A stretch of 64,000 nt of DNA from Yponomeuta sedellus (GCA_934045075.1 OW203732.1:9325001-9389000); one strand, 5' to 3'. Counted from the stretch's first letter, positions 47,901 through 56,334 are shown. Program-made: numbers and translations. The notes: generated by a model from the sequence alone, not told the origin.

Positions 47901-50208
47901 CTCGTGACCACGATGACTGTAACGTCGTCGAAACGTCGAGGTAAAATAGCAATAAATTACTACGCGATTAAGCCCCTAAAATATTCTATGTGTACAAGTC
48001 GCGAAAGTTTAAAATATGTTATCAACAGTTTGATTGTAGGGTACAGTCATTTTACGATACTATAATTATAAACCCTTGTATGTCGCCACTCATGGGGCAT
48101 GGGCCTCTTCCTGCATCGCAGAAAGGTTAGGCCATACGCCACCACGGGGGCCAAGCCTGGGTTGGTAGAGGATAAGGCTAAGGACTCACGAAGCGGTTTT
48201 CACCCGTGCCCGCCGCGGTGGCGGAATGGAGTTTTATTTTCAAAACTCACGAGACCGGAGTTTTGTGCGGTTGCGATTATCGCTCGCAAACTTGGCGGTT
48301 GATAATCGCCAGAAAGGGCGGTTGCAAGACGGGCGGTTAAACGATCAGTTGAGTTCCAGACCGTCATGGACACACACCAGAAACGAGCTGTTGCGTTATA
48401 CTTCCTTCACAGAAGAATTAAAAAAAGCCCGCCAACCGACCGCAGAACGCGCGGGTGCAACCCGCCGCGGCTGCGGGACCGCGATCCGCGGCCGCCGGTA
48501 CAAGATGACCGCCGGTGCAGCGGGACCCGCAAACAATCGCACACGCCGCGGGCGTAAAACGCGTCGTGAAATGTGCTTTAATTTTTGACTTAAATATCTG
48601 TATTGTTTAAAGGCTGCGGGCCCGCAACCGCGGCGGGCACGGGTGAAAACTGCTTCGTGAGTCCTTAGCCTCAGACAGTGGCGGGTTCTACTGTCAGAAG
48701 TTATCAAGCCCAAACGGCCTCTGATATGGGTGAACGATTGCCAATGACAGCCGGCACCAATGGCTTGACGTGCCATGCGAAGCACGGAAGCGCTCGGAAA
48801 AATGCCACTGGCGGTAGTCACAGGTCCTGACTGCGTCTGTTGTTGCTTAACTCCAGAGATTGATTCCAATCACACTTTCAACTAGGCCACGAGCGCTCCA
48901 TTCATTCAGTCTTACGTTATCTTATGTTAATATACTAAACAAAGTCGAGTTTGTTCGGACATTATAACTCGAGAACGGCAAGACTGGTTGACTGACTTTA
49001 AATTCAAAAAAGACAAAATGTATAAAGTTCACTCTACCAAATGTCAAAGTAGTTGACAGCAAAGTTATATTGGGAAGGGACAAACTAGACCTTGTCGAAG
49101 ATACTGTATTTTTAGGTATCACAATTGATGCAAAGCTTCAATGGGGTCCTCATATAGTAAAATTGGCAAATAGGCTTAGCTCTGCAGCATATGCTGTTAA
49201 AAGAATTAGGGAACTAACTGACGTCGCAACTGCCAGGCTCGTTTATTTTAGTTACTTCCATAGTATCATGTCCTACGGCATACTACTGTGGGGACGGGCA
49301 GCGGACATTGAGACCATCTTCGTCTTGCAGAAAAGAGCGATCAGATTCATCTATAAGCTAGGCAGTAGAGACTCGTTAAGAGAATTGTTTAAAGAAACAA
49401 ACATCCTGACAGTTGCCAGTCAGTATATCTATGAAAATATTATGTATGTCAGGAAAAATATTAGCAACTTTAAAACTGCAGGTAGCCAACATAATGTAAA
49501 TACTAGAAATAAACATAAACTTTTGATCCCAAGATTTAGGCTGGCAAAAGTTAATACATCCTTCATGGGGCATTGTATACGCTTCTACAATAAAATCCCT
49601 GAAGATATATTAAGTTTGACTGAAGCGCGGTTCAAAAAATGTGTAAAGTACACTTTGTGCCAAAAGAGCTACTATAATATTAAGGATTATTTAGATGACA
49701 ATGATGTCTGGAATTCAAGCATGTAAAATTCACGAGTTTTGTAGTATCTGTGTAAATTCTGTTAATTAAGGAATTTGTAAAGACTAAGTTTGGAGTTTTT
49801 TTGTCCATTTTTTCTCCAAAATGATCCAGATTTTGAAATGGACACCTAGTTTAACTTGTAACGTTCATTAAGCCGCAGTATCTGCGCTACTTTGAATAAA
49901 ACCTTTTCATTTCATTTCATTTCATTGATTGTCAATACAACAAACCAAAAGGTTTGTTGTATTTGTCACCTTGAAAATTTTAACGAAAATATTTTTTTCT
50001 CTCGGGGACGCGGGAAATATTAGTTGGTTGCAAAAAAGTCAGTACGCCCCATTTTTTCTTCAAATGCTTGTGTATGAGTAACTGATGCATTTCTCCTCAG
50101 GCTCGGATCGGTATCGGTAGCACAGCTGTCTGTATGATCATGCTGGCAATTTTCGGAGCGGTTGCCGACGTCCTCACGGCTGGTGGTTCGACCCCAGCGC
50201 CACCATAA
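32921..50208 (+). CDS. Gene B: SLC13-like paralogue lacking transport signatures, 15 coding exons
   Basis: Exons: 32921-32937, 34627-34789, 35046-35198, 36317-36441, 37396-37504, 39343-39391, 39473-39536, 41207-41317, 42424-42517, 43774-43850, 44484-44575, 45255-45350, 46252-46406, 47044-47163, 50101-50208. They join without a stop to 510 residues (TAA 50206-50208); every intron is GT-AG. All 14 intron phases (2,0,0,2,0,1,2,2,0,2,1,1,0,0) equal those of gene A. Conserved landmarks: RYQYRGIL near the N-terminus, [34 protein letters not shown]. The four functional motifs are replaced: ITNTAAT by GHRLTSC (169-175), GIGTLVGTATN by [11 protein letters not shown] (207-217), SNVAT by SHTAV (421-425), PVGTPGN by PFRYAPS (455-461). 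Canonical coupled transport is therefore unlikely. Open frame and intact splice sites argue against simple decay. Function unknown. Confidence 0.82.
33040..33235 (-). repeat. Retroposon tail plus tRNA-like head
   Basis: 33040-33130 matches the fold-back arm of 4493-4770 (ataccctgtgtcgtggga). 33165-33235 is a minus-strand tRNA-like head (ccggggtttgaactcggc; gatgcgctaccgctgcc). The same pair recurs at 60570-60720, so they form one SINE family. Confidence 0.55.
33593..33645. repeat. 22-bp hairpin, 9-nt loop
   Basis: Arms 33593-33614 and 33624-33645 with one mismatch, in intron 1 of gene B. Confidence 0.85.
33955..34110 (+). repeat. Penelope-like terminal repeat
   Basis: tatattaaacgggtcaaatc, ggtaaaacgtaattacctta and cagttgccgtggtctcggg, as in 24652-24850 without the inverted half. 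Confidence 0.5.
34155..34475 (-). repeat. 5S-like SINE
   Basis: Minus-strand head at about 34380-34460 (taagcaacaataggcgcgg, gtcaggtacaggatgag). A block of the body between about 34315 and 34320 is deleted. Confidence 0.7.
35330..35490 (+). repeat. T2 SINE 3' part
   Basis: aaccttgtgaggaaacc, cctcagcgtttgaaattg, ccatacagtgagacgtttta. The head is missing. Confidence 0.55.
35490..36316. other. Intron 3 of gene B, no recognisable gene
   Basis: Contains a small piece (about 35775-35815) of the repeat seen at 195-300. An 89-codon frame at 35815-36084 has no recognisable similarity or splice support. Confidence 0.4.
37147..37332. repeat. Inverted-repeat MITE, about 185 bp
   Basis: Ends gcctgtttcacaatgtt and its inverted partner (gattgtgaaacagaccc). 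Inner arms ataagctatccgcaac and gttgcggatagctt also pair. It ends about 60 bp before gene B exon 5. Confidence 0.65.
37396..37504 (+). CDS. Gene B exon 5: position of the lost first sodium motif
   Basis: Acceptor gttctatag, donor gtaagt. Aligns without gaps to gene A exon 5 over its first half, but the ITNTAAT site reads GHRLTSC, including a charged pair (His-Arg) where the sodium-binding Asn-Thr would be. Confidence 0.8.
37548..37785 (+). repeat. T3 SINE, best-preserved copy
   Basis: tRNA-like head with intact boxes (cctcggtggcgcagcgg; ggttcgatccccggccggg), then gtctcgggtcttggatg and agggctaacgagatccgtg. Starts 44 bp after gene B exon 5. Confidence 0.75.
37815..38130 (+). repeat. T2 SINE
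   Basis: Head ggtggcagctcagtggg and caggttcgatctccagg; body accaatgactgcttaat and ggtgaaggaaaacatgg; tail reaching gacgctgtataaatcatctc. Confidence 0.7.
38138..38170. repeat. Perfect 14-bp hairpin, 5-nt loop
   Basis: Arms 38138-38151 and 38157-38170 are exact reverse complements around gtttt. Confidence 0.85.
38605..39205 (+). repeat. 5S-like SINE split by a MITE
   Basis: Head cttgagttaagcaacaacag, gtgcggtcaggtgcagg, atgggtgaccatcccgtgac. The body runs to agcagtggggagata, then the MITE 38938-39189, then caagggttgatatgaatg, the SINE end. Confidence 0.8.
38938..39189 (+). mobile_element. TA-flanked MITE, copy 1
   Basis: 252 bp with about 45-bp inverted ends (cagtctatttattcttactt) and TA at 38936-38937 and 39190-39191, the target duplication of Tc1/mariner-type elements. 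The insertion point is certain because the host SINE is known. An inverted near-copy is at 40856-41112. Confidence 0.88.
39343..39536 (+). CDS. Gene B exons 6 and 7: replaced substrate loop
   Basis: Exons 39343-39391 and 39473-39536 around an 81-bp intron. Together they cover the GIGTLVGTATN region of gene A, here [11 protein letters not shown]. Exon 6 is 54 nt shorter than gene A exon 6, removing a loop. Bracketed by inverted MITE copies. Confidence 0.78.
39990..40085 (-). repeat. R1 retroposon fragment with (GATA)n
   Basis: gatagatagatagagaac, then actttattgcacaaccag. An R1-type end joined to a short tetranucleotide run. Confidence 0.5.
40100..40330 (-). repeat. Fold-back T1 SINE
   Basis: Minus-strand T1 copy (head: gggattcgaacccgcaac, gctctaccaattgagcc) followed by a plus-strand copy of its own tail. 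40106-40129 and 40261-40284 are reverse complements with one mismatch. Confidence 0.75.
40856..41112 (-). mobile_element. TA-flanked MITE, copy 2 (inverted)
   Basis: 257 bp, same family as 38938-39189 in opposite orientation. Ends acagtctatttattttta and aataaatagactgta with TA on both sides. Ends about 95 bp before gene B exon 8. Confidence 0.85.
41478..41575 (+). repeat. RTE-like LINE 3' terminus
   Basis: gcagcaaactgaagacaag, gcgctatggcgctcatta, gagggctatgtccggcag, then a (GAT)n-like tail. Only the last 100 bp are kept. Confidence 0.65.
41676..42025. mobile_element. Non-LTR retrotransposon fragment with 5' inversion
   Basis: The minus strand of 41676-41855 encodes [20 protein letters not shown], a typical LINE C-terminal region. 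The plus strand of about 41870-41985 encodes [20 protein letters not shown], the CX2C...HX3-4H zinc finger that normally follows it, and ends in a (CAT)n tail. The two halves are head to head, as in twin-primed LINE insertions. Confidence 0.55.
42200..42420 (-). repeat. R1-type retroposon end with (GATTA)n
   Basis: ggttagattagattagatt, then atactctttattgcacaac. Immediately upstream of gene B exon 9. Confidence 0.5.
42518..43500. other. Intron 9 of gene B, no recognisable feature
   Basis: AT-rich. About 43080-43130 has two copies of a 21-bp direct repeat (ttacttagtaagaactcttt). No exon seen. Confidence 0.4.
43524..43582. repeat. Perfect 27-bp hairpin, 5-nt loop
   Basis: Arms 43524-43550 and 43556-43582 are exact reverse complements around gttta. 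The longest short-loop hairpin in the window. Confidence 0.92.
44085..44335 (-). repeat. T2-like SINE
   Basis: Minus-strand head (ggttcgaacccacgacc; accactccgctaccaccg) with the usual ttcaccgtcagcgagtag body. Confidence 0.65.
44576..45254. other. Intron 11 of gene B, no recognisable feature
   Basis: AT-rich; no exon or repeat family recognised. Confidence 0.4.
45499..45590. repeat. (ATGT)n microsatellite
   Basis: About 22 uninterrupted TATG units following a T2-type fragment (caccgtcagcgagtggtatt). Short frames of YVCM repeats across it are artefacts. Confidence 0.95.
45755..45895 (+). repeat. R1 retroposon 3' part
   Basis: aaggtttgctggaagaaatc, cagagataagctcgccttt, gtacaataaagtataa. The same block is at 34885-34950. 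Confidence 0.6.
45905..46135 (+). repeat. T1 SINE containing a de novo hairpin
   Basis: tRNA-like head at about 46015-46085 (cattagctcagttgtgag; ggttcgaatgcgcgg). A 14-bp perfect hairpin at 45950-45982 replaces the consensus seen at 51840-51875. Confidence 0.75.
46150..46245 (-). repeat. tRNA-like SINE head (T2-like)
   Basis: ggggtttgaacccacgac and agacagctccgctaccacc. It ends directly before the acceptor of gene B exon 13. Confidence 0.6.
46252..46406 (+). CDS. Gene B exon 13: position of the lost second sodium motif
   Basis: Acceptor ttctattttag, donor gtgagt. Contains [16 protein letters not shown] where gene A has TNFASNVATASVICP. The Ser is kept, the Asn is His. The exon is 45 nt shorter than in gene A but keeps both phases. 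Confidence 0.8.
46855..47030 (-). repeat. T2-like SINE
   Basis: Minus-strand head at 46965-47025 (cagggtttgaacccaag; actgctctgccaacgacgc), ending about 15 bp before gene B exon 14. Confidence 0.6.
47044..47163 (+). CDS. Gene B exon 14: replaced PVGTPGN loop
   Basis: Acceptor tttgttttag, donor gtaaga. [17 protein letters not shown] replaces FCFCLPVGTPGNLVVQS of gene A; only the two prolines at either end of the motif are kept in register. Confidence 0.8.
47506..47990 (+). mobile_element. Penelope-like retroelement 3' remnant
   Basis: Two short frames encode [15 protein letters not shown] and [20 protein letters not shown] plus [18 protein letters not shown], which match the C-terminal (GIY-YIG side) region of insect Penelope-like elements as I recall it. 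47506-47570 and about 47930-47990 are inverted copies of one another (ggggcttaatcgcgtagtaa). Frameshifted and inactive. Confidence 0.6.
48070..48895 (-). repeat. 5S-like SINE split by a GC-rich inverted-repeat element
   Basis: The SINE is interrupted between gttggtagaggataa (48175) and tcagacagtggcgggtt (48671). The head at about 48810-48890 reads tgttgttgcttaactcc on the plus strand. Confidence 0.75.
48176..48670. mobile_element. GC-rich terminal-inverted-repeat element, 495 bp
   Basis: The first and last 44 bp are inverted copies with one mismatch (ggctaaggactcacgaagc; ttttcacccgtgcccgccgc). The interior is much richer in G+C and CpG than its surroundings and has no recognisable transposase. 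No clear target duplication seen. A non-autonomous DNA transposon of unknown superfamily. Confidence 0.75.
48998..49925 (+). mobile_element. 5'-truncated non-LTR retrotransposon
   Basis: A 219-codon frame ending at 49726 encodes the C-terminal part of a reverse transcriptase ([50 protein letters not shown]). This region follows the RT catalytic core, which is missing. The 3' UTR ends in a (TTTCA)n tail at 49903-49925. The frame is intact, so the insertion is fairly recent. Lies in the last intron of gene B, sense orientation. Confidence 0.85.
49934..49963. repeat. Perfect 13-bp hairpin, 4-nt loop
   Basis: Arms 49934-49946 and 49951-49963 around aaaa, directly after the LINE tail. Confidence 0.8.
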
Positions 50209-50784
50209 TGTACAGTATTATTTTATTAGGTATGTACTTAGTTTTTTATTGATTATTGGTGATATCAGTTTATTTAATTGTACTTTTCATCGTGTTTCAA
50301 TGTTATGATTACAATAGTTTATTCTATTTCGAAGTTTTAGTTTTGTTTACCTGCGCTGTATATGCAACCACTGATGAATGTTAAAAGGTTTGTCAGTGTG
50401 CCGAACCTTGCTCTCCGCCCTCCGGGATATATGTATGTATGTGGTACTGTATGGTATATCAAATATTATGATTTCAGTCGTACTCTAGTACGCACACTAT
50501 ATTTTCGAGCTTTTGTACTACAGGAACGTCATTCCCAAGTCTCTCAAAACTTGATTACTCATTTCTTTTTTTTCTCTAATTGAATCAAACTATTAATATA
50601 CACAAGTTGGCAGTGTTTATTTAAGTTATTATTAATTCAACTTCATAAAAAAAACTTTAACACTGTAAGATACGATGATAAATTCGAAATTCATGTCACC
50701 GTCCACTTCGTGCGGCAGGTATTAGAGTACTTCGTCACTTAGGTCACTTATCGATATGCTTTATGGGGGCGCGAGGCGCGGGTA
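50209..50784. other. Gap between convergent genes (3' UTRs)
   Basis: 577 bp between the gene B stop and the stargazin-like stop. No AATAAA seen for gene B; TTTATT at 50616-50621 is a minus-strand AATAAA for the other gene. Confidence 0.5.
50616..50621 (-). terminator. Candidate polyadenylation signal of the stargazin-like gene
   Basis: AATAAA on the minus strand, about 165 nt after the stop codon. Confidence 0.4.
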
Positions 50785-53672
50785 TCAGACCGGCGTGGTC
50801 CTCCGGTACAGGTCGGTGCCGACGGCGCGGTCGTGGCGAGCGGGGTTGCCCTTGTCCTCGGCTCCCCTAGCGCCCACCCCGAAGGTCACCAGCTCGTCTT
50901 CACGCGAGGGCGGCGGGTCCGCGCAGGCCGTGTCCAGGAACCGGCCGCTGGCAACAGACGCCTGAGACTGAAATATCGAGGCGCTGCGCAGACCGCTCAG
51001 CGTGTTCGCGCTCTGAGGCACCTCCTTGAACTCCTCGAAGTAGTTGTCACATGCCGTTGGTCGCGGCGCGGCCGGGAACCCGTAGAGAGTGGAAGACGAC
51101 AAGTCTTTCAGCGAGGCTGAACTGAGGTTCACTCTTCTGTTTTTGTTGTGAATGGAACAGTGTGCCTCGGCTGCGTCACCGTCGAAGACAAAGCGTCGCC
51201 GCTCGTGTGGCGTGGCGGCTGACGAGCCGGTTGGAGGATACGTGTCTCTCTTCGTCATGCGTCGTTCTAAAAGCGTTGAGTCGCGCTCCCTGAAGTCTGA
51301 GAAGGCATACTCTCTGTCCCATGCACGGCAATCTGATTTGGCCTTCTCCGTCAATTCCGTGATCCAGTCTTTTTGGTACCACTGCAGGAATAGGAATATT
51401 GCCGAAGTGCCAGCCAACTCGGCGGCGATGAATCCACTGATGTATAAGCCGAACGAGTAGCCATAACTGTAGGACATCAGCGGCATGTCGAATATTGTCA
51501 TGTAGCGCAGCTTGTGGCCGACTTGTGCCTTGAACACCGATATGTACATTACGATCCCTGTCAGCATGATGAGACCTGAAAAGAGAAAGCGGAAACCCGT
51601 ATTTCTACAACATATTTTTTCTAGTCCTCTGAAAAAGGTAAAAAAAACATTCGGCATTCGGTAAAAATTTTTAGCCTCTAAATAGGTTTTTAAATTTGTT
51701 CCTTAGCACGGGTTAGTGCATTAAAAATAAAAATAGTGTAATCATGTGGGTACAGTGATATCGTTCCGATGTTAAACCTAACTGCAAAGTAGGTAGTCGG
51801 GGCTGTAAGTAACGCAATTTGCTTAAGTCAGATGTCGCTGCCTGTACGTAATACAGAGAATATTGTAAAGAGGTTCGAAATTTCACTGATGCCGTGAGTC
51901 GCCCATTGGCTCAATTGGTAGAGCGCTGGTACGGATAGCCAGAGGTTGCGGGTTCGAATCCCGGCATGGGTGAAATTTTTAGCCTCTAAATAGGTTTTTA
52001 AATTTGTTCCTTAGCACGGGTTAGTGCTTTAAAAATAAAAATAGTGTATTCGTTCTTTAAGCAACCGGGGCTGGAATTTTAGACTAAGTCTGTTTACCTC
52101 GGCCACATGATATACCTGTATAGCTGTATCGATTTAATTTATCACAGACAGTAACGTGACTAGAAACAAATTTTAAAAATATCCGATATCATCGCCATTT
52201 GCCAAACTGTCGCCTAAATTCACAATTTCTTTTTGAACAACATAATAAGAACGATTCAAACTAAGGTCACAAGATTACACTATTCCGTTATAGATTTATG
52301 ATGCGAGTATTGATATCAACTCTTGTATGTCCCCACTGCTGGAGCACGGGTCTCTTTCTGCATCGCAGGAAGGTTAGGCCATACTCCACCATGGGGGCAA
52401 AGTCCGGGTTGGTGGAGAATTGTAAGACGGTGTCGGGCCTTACTGTTAGAAGAGACGAGTTTCATAAAAGAAAACAATTCGTAGTTTATTATGACAATTT
52501 AAGGTACATACAAGGGTTGCTATCGGCCTCATAAAAACTGTTAACTATGAAACTATTGCTAGTAGCGCCCTTTTCAACTAAAAATAAGTTAGTATAATTA
52601 TATACCACATTGTAATCTAATATGTTTTTGCTCTTTTAAGCAAATAACAATTTCACATATTCATCCCAGTTTGGTTACCTCTGAGATCAATCCTGTGTTA
52701 ATTCATAATACCTAATAAAGATAATTGTATATTACGCCCATATTATTTTGATTTGCTTAACGGTGTGTCTGGTTCGAAACGCGCGTAAATGTTTTTCTTA
52801 GAGGAAACAGCTTTACTTTTACGTACCAGAGATGATGAAGAGTACTCCAGCGATGAAAGTGCATAGACGTCGACCCTTTATGCAATGCCCCATAACGCAA
52901 CACAAGGCTCCAACCGCTTGTGTGAACACTGCTAGCAGCAGTGGCGCGGCCGATCTGGTCACAACGTCTGGAATTCGAGAAAAACCACTTTACATTAATA
53001 TAAATAAAGTCTCGCCCGGAAAAATCTGACACAGTTTTTAGAATAAATGCACTCTAATCCTTCTATTCCTTAATTCTTTTTGTGGTGGGTCCAAAAACTC
53101 TCTATTTACGTGGTTGAGAGAAGCGAGCGACACTTTTTACAAACTCGTTCTCAGTTTGTTTTCATTAGTGGTACGGAATTACGGAACTTACGGAATTCAT
53201 TAAAAGCTAAAATCAACCATCACTGCCCATCCTACGTTCTCTCTCTACATATGAATTGATTATCATCATTAGCCAGACAGGGCGCTATGGCCATGAATTT
53301 CTAATTATCTAAAAGTCATAGCAAAATAGTAATAAAAACTTTATAATCGAACCCACGACCCCTGTTTTCATAGCAAAGTGCCTTAATCAATCTTCAACCA
53401 ACGAGGCAGTCGACCGAGATCTTTCACTAACCGTCTGTTACTCTACCCACTTTGGCCAAATAGCAGCTATTAATAGGTAAGATTAACAGCTTCTTAGCGT
53501 GCGAGAAACCGGGGGTTAGACTCGTGGTCATTCAGGCAATTAGGGGGTCAGAAACCAGAAGTTGACAAGAGTTACTTACAAGGTATGGCAATAGTAGATT
53601 CACTGGAGTCCGGCGTGTGTCTCGTCAATGGAAAGTATGGTATATCCAGGCACTGATACACCGAACTCCCAG
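50785..53672 (-). CDS. stg1: Stargazin/TARP-type (CACNG) protein, last three coding exons
   Basis: Four-pass claudin-fold auxiliary subunit of AMPA-type glutamate receptors (and calcium-channel gamma family); acts at the synaptic plasma membrane in relatives. Minus-strand exons: 53580-53672, 52827-52967, 50785-51575, with GT-AG introns and matching phases (2, 1, 1). Seen: ectodomain end with CLDIPYFPL and DSSESTIAIPYVVTRS; TM2 AAPLLLAVFTQAVGALCCVM; TM3 FIAGVLFIISGLIMLTGIVM; TM4 near YISGFIAAELAGTSAIFLFL; a long charged cytoplasmic tail ending RRTTPV. The TTPV end is the PDZ ligand of vertebrate stargazin. The upstream exon(s) with TM1 and the GLW-type motif were not found and may lie beyond 53672. 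The symbol is the fly name by similarity, orthology not proven. Confidence 0.88.
51665..51740 (+). repeat. T1 SINE tail only
   Basis: tagcctctaaataggttttt, ccttagcacgggttagtgc. It lies just upstream (for the minus-strand gene) of the last stargazin exon. Confidence 0.65.
51835..52050 (+). repeat. T1 SINE, reference copy
   Basis: tRNA-like head 51898-51973 folds as a cloverleaf: 7-bp acceptor stem (cgcccat/atgggtg), D arm gctc/gagc, anticodon arm ctgg.acggata.ccag, B box ggttcgaatcc. The anticodon loop lacks the invariant U33, so it is a SINE head and not a functional tRNA gene. Confidence 0.8.
52310..52455 (-). repeat. 5S-like SINE 3' fragment
   Basis: tgtccccactgctggagc, ctgcatcgcaggaaggttag, cgggttggtggagaattg. 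Confidence 0.6.
52968..53579. other. Intron of the stargazin-like gene
   Basis: About 53250-53300 holds a scrap of an RTE-like LINE 3' end (cagggcgctatgg). About 53460-53520 resembles 25075-25150. No exon seen. Confidence 0.35.
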
Positions 53673-54329
53673 CTGAAAATGAGAAAAAAACACTTTCAAG
53701 ACGCTTGAACCTTGAACGATTGGGTGAGGGATGAAAACATGTATATGTCTCATCTATAATCAAAACATGTAATACATGTATGTCTACCTAGGGCAGACGC
53801 TCCGACTAGGCAAAAACAATTTCGTGAGGGAATCCAGAGAAGAATTCAACTGGGCTGGGTGGCATTCAGAAAACTTCGCCGAGATTTCTCCTCGCCTATA
53901 CCACAGTCCCTAAAGTCTTTTTTTTTTTGAAAACATTTATTCAAATAAAAATACAGAAGTTGGTTTCTGCCAAACTGCATAACAGTTTGTTGGCAGATGC
54001 TCTTGGTTTTACATGTTCGAGTTATCTTATATGCTAGGTACAAACAAATACTAAAAAAGAAATTTAAAGACTCCCTACACACTACCCTCTTGCTCGCCCT
54101 ACGCCTAAGGCTTGGGTTCGGTCAGTCACATGACATTGCCACGAACAAGAGGTCAGTGTGCCGGGCAGAATCCAAACTAGCCAACTACCCACTACCTACA
54201 TACTACACATCAACTACAGTTGACTTATCAGAAATTCTGCAACTTTTTTCTTATATGTGACTTTAAAGACATTCTCACATCTAAAAGTAACCGGAATCAG
54301 TGCATTTTATTGATCTGAGATTCTACCTG
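53673..54329. other. Upstream of the last recognised stargazin-like exon
   Basis: No exon encoding the missing TM1 was recognised on the minus strand. AT-rich. Confidence 0.35.
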
Positions 54330-54730
54330 TCATAACATACGATGCCGAGACGTGGACACTAAAAAATTAAGGTCGGTCAGCGAGCGATGGAGACAGCTAT
54401 GCTCGGTGTTTCTCTGCAGGATCGAATCTAAAGCACATTTTTTCCAGAGAACTAAAGTTATCGACATAGCATAAGTCGATAGCCGTCGGGGTAAACTGGT
54501 TCTTGAGTGGATACCGCGAATCGGCAAAAGCAGGTTAGAAAGCCCTGTGACCGGGTTGAGCGACGATATTCGCAAAGCGATGGGCAGTGACTGCCGAAGA
54601 TCGGAGAGAGTCCTACGTCCAGCAGTGGACTGACACCGGCTAATTATCTTCTTTTTCTTCAGGTGATTTTAGTCCACTGCTGGACAAAGCCCTCCCCCTA
54701 ATGAGCGCCATAGCGCCCTGTCTGGCTAAT
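54330..54730. repeat. Degraded RTE-like LINE 3' end plus inverted terminus
   Basis: 54330-54640 (plus) is a decayed relative of 26815-27070 (gttatcgacatagcataag, cgacgatattcgcaaagc, cgtccagcagtggactg). 54660-54725 is a minus-strand copy of the same terminus (gtccactgctggacaaagcc). Together a fold-back arrangement. Confidence 0.55.
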
Positions 54731-54799
54731 GATGATAATCAATTCATATGTAGTGAGAGAACGTAGGATTCAGCCTCTTCTTGACCCAGCACACCTTAA

Positions 54800-54839
54800 T
54801 GACCGGATCGTCACGAGCATGGTCGTGACGATCCGGTCA
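54800..54839. repeat. Perfect 17-bp hairpin, 6-nt loop
   Basis: Arms 54800-54816 and 54823-54839 around gcatgg. Confidence 0.88.
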
Positions 54840-54969
54840 AGCATTTTTCGGCCTTGGATATGCATTTTTACATTAACCCTTAAGCCCTACCTAGGGGTTA
54901 TGTTCACTGATTTAAATGAAACTAATCAGTGCGTACCGTAACTACTTACTTGTAGTTTGAGCCCGTGGA

Positions 54970-55285
54970 AAAGACCCGTGCCCCACTACTGCTGGGACAC
55001 GGGTCTCATCCTCCATCGCCGGAAGGTTTGGCCATACTTCACCAAGGGAGCCAAGTACTGGCAGAATTTATCAAGCTGCCCGTAAGGCCTCTGACACGGC
55101 TTAACGACTGCCATAAATGACAAGCAGCACAAATGGTAACGTGCATTGCGAACCGAAGCGTTCGTATAAAAATGCCACAAGCGGTAGGGATGGTCACCCA
55201 CCCAACACCTGACCGCGCCTGTGGTTGCTTAACCCTAGTGATTAGTTCCAATCACTCCATTCCACTGGGCCACGAGCGTTTCTAC
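54970..55285 (-). repeat. 5S-like SINE
   Basis: Body from tgctgggacacgggtctc; minus-strand head at about 55190-55275 (gcaaccacaggcgcggtca, gtgttgggtgggtgacc). Confidence 0.65.
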
Positions 55286-56334
55286 TTATTTACCTACTTA
55301 TAGTTTGGATATCTATAATATTATTATATAAATAGAAGGTAGAATCTATTTATACATATTAAACCTTTTTCAATTCAGGTAGTGGTCTAAGAAATACTTA
55401 AGACTCCGAAGTAAGCTGGGATCAAAAAATAAGTTAGATCTAAAGAAGAAAATTCCTAGAGATCCCTTGGAAGTTTTCCTAGACGTCTAAGATGCTTCAA
55501 CCACTTAAAGTTGCTAAGACGCAGGCTGAGACGGCTTTGCCGCATGGTTATGCATGAACTTTCCGAAATTATGAGAACCTGCATATAAGTGAATATTATA
55601 GTAAGTACATAAAGCCTGAATGTTTACTCATCATTCAAATTCAGATAATAAGATTATCTTCAAAAATTGCAAGACGTTACGAGACAGGACAATAACATGT
55701 TTTCATGTTTAGCACCAAAAAGCTATAACTCTGTGTACAAATATTAAGATAAAGCTAGTAACAAAACCACTCTCTAACCGTGAAGGAGGAAACCCGAGTG
55801 TGTGAGGTAATAGTAGATTGCTTAACGAGGGTATAAGAAAGAATCAAATCCCGAGGTATTTAGACGCCCGAGCGCAGCGAGGGCGGCTATAGTCCGAGTA
55901 GGAATTTATTCTTTTACCCGTGCTAAACACTCTACTTTTCATTTCAAATATGAGGAAAATAAAAACTAATTTTTAATATTCAATATTCAAATCTTAGCAT
56001 AAAAGATTATTACCTATTTTTTTGAATTCCGTCACAGATAATATAACAGATTAGTACCCGCCTGTTTAAGTCGACTTTTTAAATTTTAAATATGGAACTC
56101 ACCTCGTAAATTGTTGCGGCTTATTCCGCTCGACCGCAGCATTTTTTAATTAGTTTTTTTTAAAAGCCTATTTATTACAAAAACTCTTCACAACTGACAG
56201 TAGTTCTATTTTTAAAGTTAATTCCCGCCCTTGGGTGGGAAGTAATTTGTATGAGTTTTTCCCTCCCTATATTTTCCACCCAATAATCAGATCAAAACAA
56301 CACTACTTTCCGAGTACGAGAAATGAAAAATACC
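55286..56334. other. No recognisable gene
   Basis: AT-rich. 55780-55860 has a faint T2-tail resemblance (gtgaaggaggaaacccgag). No coding exon recognised. Confidence 0.35.

Noticed and set aside
51898..51973. Functional tRNA gene
   Set aside because: The cloverleaf is good, but U33 is missing, it is embedded in a SINE with body and tail, and many copies exist in the window.
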